Positions 3,978 to 10,045 of a stretch of 10,045 bases of DNA are shown in pieces (positions within the stretch are counted from its first letter, which is position 1; each line of letters opens with the position of its first letter). A program made the translations under genes and the position numbers. The stretch lies in NCBI GenBank assembly GCA_900770765.1, contig CAAGLK010000098.1, positions 1 through 10,045 of the forward strand. Direction: 5' to 3'. The notes below the pieces were generated by a model that saw nothing but the letters and a program-made list of their open reading frames with translations, did no database searches and had not been told where the DNA came from. The DNA is from Helicobacteraceae bacterium (lineage in GTDB: Bacteria > Campylobacterota > Campylobacteria > Campylobacterales > Helicobacteraceae).

Positions 3978-6290
3978 TTACTGCTTCAAGCCTAGAAGTG
4001 TGTTTAGGACTTGGTCGGAAGTTGTAATGGATTTTGAGCTTGCTTGGAATCCTCTTTGCACTACTATTAGCTGTGTTAAGCCGCGGCTTAAGTCTGCGTT
4101 ACTCATCTCTAACTTAGAGGCTTCTATGTTTGCCCGCCCTCCTGTGCCTGCTGTGCCGATTGTGGCTTGGCCTGAGTTTGCGGATTCTGCGTATAGATTC
4201 CCTCCGCTCTCTTGAAGCCCCTCGTAGTTGGCAAAGGTCGCTACGGCTACTTGTGCTAAGGCTAAGTTTTGCCCATTGTCAAAGTTACCTATCATTGTCC
4301 CTGTGGCGTCAAAATAATAGTCTTTTAGCATACCGCTTGCATAGCCGTTTCCTGTCATACTATTTGACTGAGATTCTTTAGCAGTGCTTGTTAATCCGTC
4401 AAATCCGCCGCTTGTCCCGAAGTCAAAGCTAAGGTTTTGCGGTGAGCTTGCGCCGTTGTTTGGCTTAAATTGTAGCGTGGATGGGTTAAAGCCGCTTAAC
4501 TCACCATTTGAACCGAAAGTTACGCTGCCGCCCTCAAAGATATTTGGCCTCTGTGCTGTAGCGCCTATAAACTCGGCTGGCTCTGGCACTATTGCCCTCC
4601 AGCTCCATTGAGAGTTGCCTACTTTTGTAAATTCCACGCTTAGCTCGTGTTTGTTTCCTAAGCTGTCAAATACTTCTATTGTTTGTGCGTAAGTTGCCAT
4701 CCTTAAGCCTGCTGTTGTCGTAACGCTTCCGCCTTCAACTAAAACGCCTGTGTTCATTGCTTTCATTTGATTTTTGAAAAGCACATTTGATGTATTTAAC
4801 TCATCGCTAAAGGCGGTAACAAAAATATTCATATTGTTATTAATAGGGGCTGCGGCTACTGCGGCACCACCAGCGGCAGCTGAGAAGGTAAAGATTTGTG
4901 CGTTTCCATCATCGTGGTTATTTACTTCAAATTGCCCTGTTTTGTTTAAATTTACTTGCACGGAATAGTTACTTTGCTTAAAGTTACCTCTATCTATTGT
5001 GTGCGTCGCTAAGGCTGTGTCGCCGTCAAATACTTTTACTCTATTTGCGTCCCTTTGTAAAAGCGCTCTTAAATCCTCTGTGGTTCTAAAGCGGTAAGTG
5101 TGTGTTGTATCAGCAAAGCCTGCGTTTGTTTGCACTGTGTAAGTGTATTTAAAGGCTGTAGTTACGGTATCTTCTGCTACTGCTTGACCATTCACTTGGA
5201 ATCCGCCATTATTATTATTATTATTATCGAATACTCCATTATTAAAGCCGGTGGCACGGATATTTTTCTTGCTTTCATCGCCGTCTAGTTGATTTAAGTT
5301 TTGTAAAACAAATCGCCCATTTTCTACCTCTATAGCTTCTACACCTGTTGTATCTTTATATCTATTTATCGCAGTGATTGCTTGAAGTAAAATTGAGCTT
5401 CCGCTTGTTTGTGGGTCTTGTGTTACCCATGTGATTGTTTGCTCGTTTATGGTTACGGTTGTGGTAGCTGGGACATTGATGTTATTCGCTAAAGCGATTT
5501 GCGCGGAAGTGGCTGTGTTGTAGCTAACCCAGATTCCTTGCCCTTCTTGTAATCGCATAGCTTCGCCTGCTTCATTAAACATTACGCCCATATCTTGCGC
5601 TACTTCTTGTTGCTTGTCATTTGTGTCGTATTTCCTATCTAATCCGCCTGCTATGTAGTTGTTTGCGCTGCTAGAATCTAGTGGGCTTGGGCAGTCTAGA
5701 TGCTCTGTTTTATTACCGCTTGTTAAGTTTATGTTACCTTTTACTTCTGTTGTGGCTTTTGCTGGAATTGTAAGGCGTGGGTCTATTTGGATATTTCCTA
5801 CTGGTCCGGTGGAATCTACGCGATTTAACTCACCCTCTCCACAAGCGCAACCTAGCTTAGATAAGTCTCTAACCCAGCCTTGCACGATATAGCCGCTAGT
5901 ATTTACAAAATTCCCCACGGCATCAAACATAAAGGCGCCATCACGAGAATACATATTTGTATATCCGCCATTATTGCTAACTACAAACATACCATTACCG
6001 CTTAGGGCTAGGTCTGCCTTTCTATCTGTGTTTTGCATTGAGCCTTGTGAAAAAACTTTTGTAGTTGTTTCAATACCTGTGCCTAAGCCCACTGAGTAGT
6101 CATTTACACCGCCGTATCCGCCATAAGGAATAGTCGCCGCGCGGCGAGTTTGACTAACCATAGTTGAAAAATCTGCCCTTGAATACTTAAAACCATTTGT
6201 ATTTACATTTGCAATGTTATTTGACTCTACATCTAACGCTACTTGATGTGCTTGCATACCGCTAACACCTGACCATAATGACCTTAGCAT
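3978..6290 (-). CDS. flgE: Flagellar hook protein FlgE
   Basis: FlgE polymerises into the extracellular hook that joins the flagellar rod to the filament; it is exported by the flagellar type III apparatus and has no cleaved signal peptide. The N-terminus MLRSLWSGVSGMQAHQ with SNNIANVNTNGFKYSRADF (23-41) is the conserved D0/rod-type region. The C-terminus, LSRGLTQLIVVQRGFQASSK to the end, is the matching D0 helix. The 770 residues compare with about 718 in H. pylori, which it resembles along most of its length (from memory). The extra length is in the exposed middle: a run of six Asn at 356-361 and an Ala/Gly-rich stretch at about 470-482. Cys148, Cys150 and Cys200 are unusual for a flagellar axial protein. 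AAAGGA lies six bases before the ATG, behind a sigma-54 promoter. Confidence 0.97.
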   Translation of the reverse strand: MLRSLWSGVSGMQAHQVALDVESNNIANVNTNGFKYSRADFSTMVSQTRRAATIPYGGYGGVNDYSVGLGTGIETTTKVFSQGSMQNTDRKADLALSGNGMFVVSNNGGYTNMYSRDGAFMFDAVGNFVNTSGYIVQGWVRDLSKLGCACGEGELNRVDSTGPVGNIQIDPRLTIPAKATTEVKGNINLTSGNKTEHLDCPSPLDSSSANNYIAGGLDRKYDTNDKQQEVAQDMGVMFNEAGEAMRLQEGQGIWVSYNTATSAQIALANNINVPATTTVTINEQTITWVTQDPQTSGSSILLQAITAINRYKDTTGVEAIEVENGRFVLQNLNQLDGDESKKNIRATGFNNGVFDNNNNNNGGFQVNGQAVAEDTVTTAFKYTYTVQTNAGFADTTHTYRFRTTEDLRALLQRDANRVKVFDGDTALATHTIDRGNFKQSNYSVQVNLNKTGQFEVNNHDDGNAQIFTFSAAAGGAAVAAAPINNNMNIFVTAFSDELNTSNVLFKNQMKAMNTGVLVEGGSVTTTAGLRMATYAQTIEVFDSLGNKHELSVEFTKVGNSQWSWRAIVPEPAEFIGATAQRPNIFEGGSVTFGSNGELSGFNPSTLQFKPNNGASSPQNLSFDFGTSGGFDGLTSTAKESQSNSMTGNGYASGMLKDYYFDATGTMIGNFDNGQNLALAQVAVATFANYEGLQESGGNLYAESANSGQATIGTAGTGGRANIEASKLEMSNADLSRGLTQLIVVQRGFQASSKSITTSDQVLNTLLGLKQ
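5208..5227 (-). repeat. In-frame AAT microsatellite in flgE
   Basis: Six ATT units plus AT on the plus strand, read as six consecutive AAT codons (Asn356-361) in flgE. Gain or loss of units would change hook protein length without a frameshift. Confidence 0.9.
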
Positions 6291-6296
6291 TTTGTA

Positions 6297-6304
6297 TCCT
6301 TTAA
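6297..6304 (-). promoter_or_regulatory. Ribosome binding site of flgE
   Basis: TTAAAGGA on the minus strand, six bases before the ATG at 6290. It fixes the start at MLRSLWSG. Confidence 0.85.
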
Positions 6305-6326
6305 GAAAAGTATTTTGTGGAATCTT

Positions 6327-6345
6327 AAAGCAAAATGCGTTCCAA
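6327..6345 (-). promoter_or_regulatory. Sigma-54 (RpoN) promoter of flgE
   Basis: Minus-strand TTGGAACGCATTTTGCTTT has the invariant GG (6343-6342) and GC (6331-6330) separated by exactly ten bases and matches the TTGGCAC-N5-TTGC consensus closely. The predicted start of transcription is near 6318, giving a leader of about 28 bases. In Campylobacterota, RpoN with the FlgS/FlgR regulators drives hook and basal-body genes, so the site fits its gene. It begins 21 bases past the res stop codon. Confidence 0.9.
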
Positions 6346-6365
6346 GTTTTATAAAATATGATGCT

Positions 6366-9308
6366 TTACAAAAAAATCTTTTTTAAATTTGAGGGTGCTA
6401 CCCATAAATGTTTATATTCCTTGCCGCCGCCATAGTTTTCATTTGTAAAATACAACTCCACACTTTTAACGCCAAAGTGTGAAAAATCCTTACCCTTAAA
6501 GATTCTTTCAAATTCATCCGCCTTATTTTCATAGCTAGTGTGCTTATCGCCTTTAGGGTCTATAAAAATTATCCTCTGCCCATCTTTTTCTTGTAGCCAG
6601 AATATAAAATCAGGGTAAAATCTATGCAAACTAGCATCGCTATAATATGGAATATATACATTTTCATCTATATTAGCGACAATGCGAGAAAAATACCACC
6701 ACTCGTATTTTTCGCTTATTTTGCTTGCTATAGCCTTTAGGCTGTCTATAAACTCCCACTCGCTTTCATTTGTGATTAAAGATTGGCTTTGTATCCACTC
6801 TAGCTTATTTATGGAATCTTTATGAATAAGTAGCGGCGTGTATAGGTGATTTTCTAAGTCTTTATAATAAGTTAGCGGTGGTTGTGCTTTGCTTATAAAA
6901 TTTTCATTACCGCTTAATACCCTTATTTTTTTAAAGTGTAAAATATAATTTTGCTCTTTTATTTGCTTTTTTTCAAATCCTTTAAGTTTGCTTATTTTGC
7001 TGTTTTGTATTTTATTTTGTATTTTTTCTACAATTTTATTTATATTTCCATTGTAGTCTATATTGTTAGGTGTGATAAAGGCGGAATCTTTAGAGGAAGT
7101 TTCTAAAAAATTATTAATTTGCTTTAATGAGTGTATATTATGCCTTAGGGCAAATAGGGCTTTATTATCTTGCATGGCTTTTAGGTAGGATTCCATTATA
7201 TCTTTATCTTTTTTGCCTATTTCTATTTTAAAGCCTTTATTAGAATCCGTGTTTAAGTCTTTTAGGCTAGTTTTTATTTCTTTATATTTTGGGATTAGTA
7301 GGATTCTAGTGTTATTATCCTTTGCTTCTTGTGATAGCTCTAGCTCTACTTCTTCCCATTTATTATTTATTTTTTGCTGTTTTTGTATTTCTTTTTGTGT
7401 ATCCATTATTGCATTAATTCCAGCTTTATTTGTAGCGAAGACAAATAGCGTCTCTAGCGATGCTACTTGGCTAGATTCTAAGCCTTGCTTATTTTCTAGT
7501 TTATCTAGCCTTATTCTTTTGCCATCTAGGCTAATTACTCTCATGCCTCTTCCTAACGATTGCGTTACAAACTTATAGGCATTGTCGCTTCCTATGTTTA
7601 AAAAGCACATCACGCTAGGGCGTGGCGTATCCCAGCCCTCATAAAAGCTCATTGACCCCATTAGAATATTTACGCTGCTTTTATTTAGCTTTAAAAACTC
7701 GCTTTCTTCGCTAAAACTCTCTATTATTTGTATATTTTCTAGCTTTTTATTTTTCCACGGGCTAATATCGCCGATTTTAAGCAGCATAAAGGGCTTTTCA
7801 CCCACCGCATTTTTTAGCGCGAATAATATTTCCTTTTCGCTATTTTTATTGATTTTCGCTACTATTTCCCCACTTGTAGCATAAAATATAAGCTGCTTTA
7901 ATTTATTAAAATCTAGCGCCCCTAAAATCTCTTTAATTTTATTAAAGTTAGCAAATCCACCGCATTCATATGTTATTACATTGTCTTTTTCAAATTCCTT
8001 ATCTAGCTTCTTTTTAGCTTCTAAAAAAATATCACTACAAGCATTTTCACTCTCTAAAATCTCGCTTAGGAGTTTAAAAAACACTTCTAAATCACTCTGT
8101 ATTGTATTTACCGATTTTGCAAACACTACCATTAAAGGCTCTGCATAAGCATCGCTTGGTAAATCTTGCTTTTGTGTTTTTGCAATAGCTAGGCAAATTA
8201 ACGCCTTTAGCAACTCTAGCTTTTTATCATATTTATTTAGATAAATTTCCTCTATATCCGCTTCCTCGCCCTTTTTTAGCTTATTCTTAAAGGCTGGTAA
8301 ATTTGCACTAAAGATATGCTTCCCATAACCTCTACTTATAAACTCGGCTTGATTTAGATTAAAAGCTGTTGTAATTATGTTTCTATTATCACCAAAAGTT
8401 GCAGAGAAATTAAATAAAAAGCCCCTTTGTGAAAGGATATAAAAGATATTTTGACTAAGGGAGCTTTCTTTATCCCCCTTGTGTGCTTCATCTAAAATTA
8501 CATAAAAGTCGCCTATTTTTCTATCTATTAAAAGATTCCTAAAATTTATTTGATTATCCTTATTCCTCCCATTGCCGAAGTCTTTTAAAAGCGGTGTTTT
8601 TGTGTAGAAAACTCTTATTGTTTGTTCGTAGCCTTGAGTACCTTGTAATGCCCCTATTGTTTCGTATTCTTTTAAATCTTTTAATTCTATATAACATTTA
8701 TTATTATTGTCGTTATACCAGCTTACTTCATTAATAAAGGCTTGTAGTAAATCATCATTAGCGGTAAAAAATAAAATCTCCTTTTTTTCTATTGTTTCAT
8801 TTTTCATAAGTTCGCATAGAATCTCAATTAATTTTATTATTAAAATAGTCTTTCCACTGCCTGTTGCCATCCATAAACTTACTTGATTTATGAAGTTTTC
8901 AAAACTTAGGATTCCATTATTACTTTCATAAAACTCGCTTAAGATTCCATTATCTTTTATCTTTATATCTAGCTTTGATTTTATAAACTTCTCACACTCT
9001 TTTATATTATCTAGCTTATTTAGAATCTTTTTTTTATATTCTTTAAAAAACCTCTTTTTATCATTTAAAAAGCCTTTTTGATACGCTATTAAAATGCTTA
9101 GAGTGTTTTTTAACGCTTCTATTTGATAATCATATAAGGCTTTTTGCCTTGAAAAACTCTCTAAATTAATAGGTTTTATAATTGTTTTAAAATCGCTATT
9201 TTCTTTAAAGCCATCAAAAGATTCCGCTAGCTCTTGCGCTAGTGGCGGCATTTGAAACTCTTTTTTGTTTTTTGTGGATTCTACTTTAATTAATGCTTCT
9301 TGCTTCAT
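6366..9308 (-). CDS. res: Type III restriction enzyme, Res subunit (helicase-endonuclease)
   Basis: Res joins Mod in a type III complex, uses ATP to communicate along DNA, and cuts near unmethylated sites. Numbered from the ATG at 9308 (980 residues, normal length): Q-motif-like YDYQIEAL at 59-66, Walker A ATGSGKT at 148-154, DEAH at 273-276, SAT at 302-304, EGWD at 557-560 and QSLGRGMR at 583-590. These make a complete superfamily 2 helicase. Near the C-terminus, YPD (Asp900) and DPK (Asp917, Lys919) fit the PD-(D/E)xK nuclease. An upstream ATG at 9335 would overlap mod but has no ribosome site. The ATG at 9308 has AAGGA, overlapping the mod stop (TAAGGA), seven to eight bases back, so I prefer it. 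The protein is rich in Lys, Asn and Ile. All motifs are intact, but activity depends on Mod, which appears switched off here. Confidence 0.92.
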   Translation of the reverse strand: MKQEALIKVESTKNKKEFQMPPLAQELAESFDGFKENSDFKTIIKPINLESFSRQKALYDYQIEALKNTLSILIAYQKGFLNDKKRFFKEYKKKILNKLDNIKECEKFIKSKLDIKIKDNGILSEFYESNNGILSFENFINQVSLWMATGSGKTILIIKLIEILCELMKNETIEKKEILFFTANDDLLQAFINEVSWYNDNNNKCYIELKDLKEYETIGALQGTQGYEQTIRVFYTKTPLLKDFGNGRNKDNQINFRNLLIDRKIGDFYVILDEAHKGDKESSLSQNIFYILSQRGFLFNFSATFGDNRNIITTAFNLNQAEFISRGYGKHIFSANLPAFKNKLKKGEEADIEEIYLNKYDKKLELLKALICLAIAKTQKQDLPSDAYAEPLMVVFAKSVNTIQSDLEVFFKLLSEILESENACSDIFLEAKKKLDKEFEKDNVITYECGGFANFNKIKEILGALDFNKLKQLIFYATSGEIVAKINKNSEKEILFALKNAVGEKPFMLLKIGDISPWKNKKLENIQIIESFSEESEFLKLNKSSVNILMGSMSFYEGWDTPRPSVMCFLNIGSDNAYKFVTQSLGRGMRVISLDGKRIRLDKLENKQGLESSQVASLETLFVFATNKAGINAIMDTQKEIQKQQKINNKWEEVELELSQEAKDNNTRILLIPKYKEIKTSLKDLNTDSNKGFKIEIGKKDKDIMESYLKAMQDNKALFALRHNIHSLKQINNFLETSSKDSAFITPNNIDYNGNINKIVEKIQNKIQNSKISKLKGFEKKQIKEQNYILHFKKIRVLSGNENFISKAQPPLTYYKDLENHLYTPLLIHKDSINKLEWIQSQSLITNESEWEFIDSLKAIASKISEKYEWWYFSRIVANIDENVYIPYYSDASLHRFYPDFIFWLQEKDGQRIIFIDPKGDKHTSYENKADEFERIFKGKDFSHFGVKSVELYFTNENYGGGKEYKHLWVAPSNLKKIFL

Positions 9309-9311
9309 AGG

Positions 9312-9316
9312 AATCC
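9312..9316 (-). promoter_or_regulatory. Ribosome binding site of res, abutting the mod stop
   Basis: The minus strand reads TAAGGATTCCTATG: the mod stop TAA (9319-9317) runs straight into the GGA of the res ribosome site, and the ATG is at 9308-9306. This decides the res start in favour of codon 10 of the longest frame and suggests coupled translation. Confidence 0.75.
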
Positions 9317-10045
9317 TTACCATATTAAAAAGCATTTAAAGGCTTCTAATAAATTTAGCTTAACGCCGCCTTCAAAAATCACTTCATTATTTTCTATTTT
9401 TAGCACTTTTTTACCATAGTAATTTTCTAGTGATTTTATAGAATCTATATCTTTATAAATATTTTCTAAATCTAGCGTGTAAGTATCACCGCTTATTTTT
9501 AACGCCCCACTTAGCTTAGAATCTAGCATAAATGGCTCCTCTACACACCAAGTTTTTTTATAGGATTCCACAAAGTCGCTTGGAATCTCGGCGAACTCCG
9601 CCCTCTGTAGTGTATCTTCATAGGATTCTAACTCATAGTATTCTACCACGCCACCACCGCTAAAGTTACAAGCCTTAGAGACTCCGCCTTGCTCACCATT
9701 TATCACTTTAAGGATTCTAGGCAATATTACGCTATTAAAGTGCTCCCCCATTTCTATACCGATATATTCTCGCCCCATTTTATGTGCTACAGCACAAGTC
9801 GTGCCAGAGCCAGCGAAGAAGTCAAGCACTAAGTCGCCAGGATTTGTGGATATTTCAATTATTCTTTTTAAAAGGGCCTCAGGCTTTGGATTTTGAAAAG
9901 TTTTGTCATTGAATAAGGCTCTATTTTCCTTTGCTCCTACTCCGCTGCCTACAAAATCTATAAAACTTTTTGGCGGATTTTCCTTTTCAATAAGGGCGTA
10001 TAATCCCCCCCCCCCCCCCCCGATTCTGTGCGAACTTGTTTTTTA
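9317..10045 (-). CDS. mod: Type III DNA adenine methyltransferase Mod, C-terminal part, frameshifted at a G tract
   Basis: Mod recognises the target site and methylates adenine using AdoMet; in type III systems it is also needed for Res. Only the C-terminal 241 codons are visible, and the gene runs off the window. Counting from 10042, PKPEALLKRII (52-62) fits motif X and DFFAGSGTT (74-82) is the AdoMet-binding motif I. Motif I on the C-terminal side is the order expected of beta-class type III enzymes; the DPPY motif should lie outside the window. EYYELESYEDTLQRAEF is a typical Mod tail phrase. A run of 17 G lies at codons 8-13. Above it, the frame of this half ends at a TAA (10043-10045) with no start codon between, while the other two frames stop soon after the tract. 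As printed, the gene is therefore interrupted: phase-OFF, or a homopolymer miscount. The stop overlaps the res ribosome site, so the two form an operon. Confidence 0.88.
10005..10021 (-). repeat. Homopolymeric G17 tract inside mod (phase-variation site)
   Basis: Seventeen consecutive C on the plus strand, G on the coding strand, within an AT-rich gene. Tracts of this length in Helicobacter and Campylobacter are well-known slipped-strand mispairing switches. This one lies just before motif X and motif I, so an out-of-frame tract yields a protein without the AdoMet-binding half. Confidence 0.93.

Noticed and set aside
7213..7578. A 121-codon plus-strand open frame inside res, hydrophobic and cysteine-rich
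   Set aside because: It is the antisense shadow of a Lys/Glu/Asn-rich part of res; such regions read as hydrophobic on the other strand. No start signals are seen.
9309..9335. The longer res start at 9335, overlapping mod by 19 bases
   Set aside because: No ribosome site precedes it, while the ATG at 9308 has AAGGA at good spacing. The nine extra residues show no family feature.
9827..9829. GTG at 9829 as a real start of a separate 170-residue methyltransferase
   Set aside because: The homologous frame continues upstream through motif X to the G tract, and a start here would lie inside motif I of a type III Mod.

Overview
The window looks like chromosome from a Campylobacterota bacterium, most likely an enterohepatic-type Helicobacter. 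The hook protein resembles, from memory, the H. pylori FlgE along its length. It is driven by a textbook sigma-54 promoter, as class II flagellar genes are in this group. The DNA is AT-rich, ribosome sites of the form AAAGGA are common, and a long G/C homopolymer sits inside a restriction-modification gene. The genus is inferred; no species can be named.

Layout from left to right. Positions 1-408 hold a cluster of short palindromic repeats with no gene. A small coiled-coil/membrane-anchor protein lies on the minus strand (409-756) behind a perfect extended -10 promoter. A second repeat cluster fills 841-1170. luxS (1239-1721) and ligA (1721-3700) follow on the plus strand and share one base (TAGTG), so they form an operon. 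A third repeat cluster (3721-3967) separates ligA from the convergent flagellar hook gene flgE (3978-6290, minus). flgE is preceded by its own sigma-54 promoter in a 75-base gap. Upstream of it, also on the minus strand, is a type III restriction-modification operon: the complete res gene (6366-9308) and the 3' part of mod, which runs off the right edge. mod carries an uninterrupted run of 17 G (coding strand) just before its AdoMet-binding half.

How the parts work together. LuxS serves the activated methyl cycle and makes the AI-2 precursor; LigA seals DNA nicks using NAD+. They are unrelated in function but translationally linked. Mod and Res form one complex in type III systems, so the G tract probably switches the whole system by slipped-strand mispairing, and with it any Mod-dependent epigenetic regulation (a phasevarion). 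At the length printed here, the frame of the C-terminal half meets a stop 24 bases above the tract, so this copy reads as OFF.

The most system-like non-coding signal is the repeat family. It has constant ends (GATTGC and GCAATGAC), several interchangeable palindromic cores, two alternative right ends, and a tendency to sit tail-to-tail around a conserved short linker. All recognisable copies fall outside genes. A second unexplained signal is a strong excess of GAATC/GATTC, especially in ligA.
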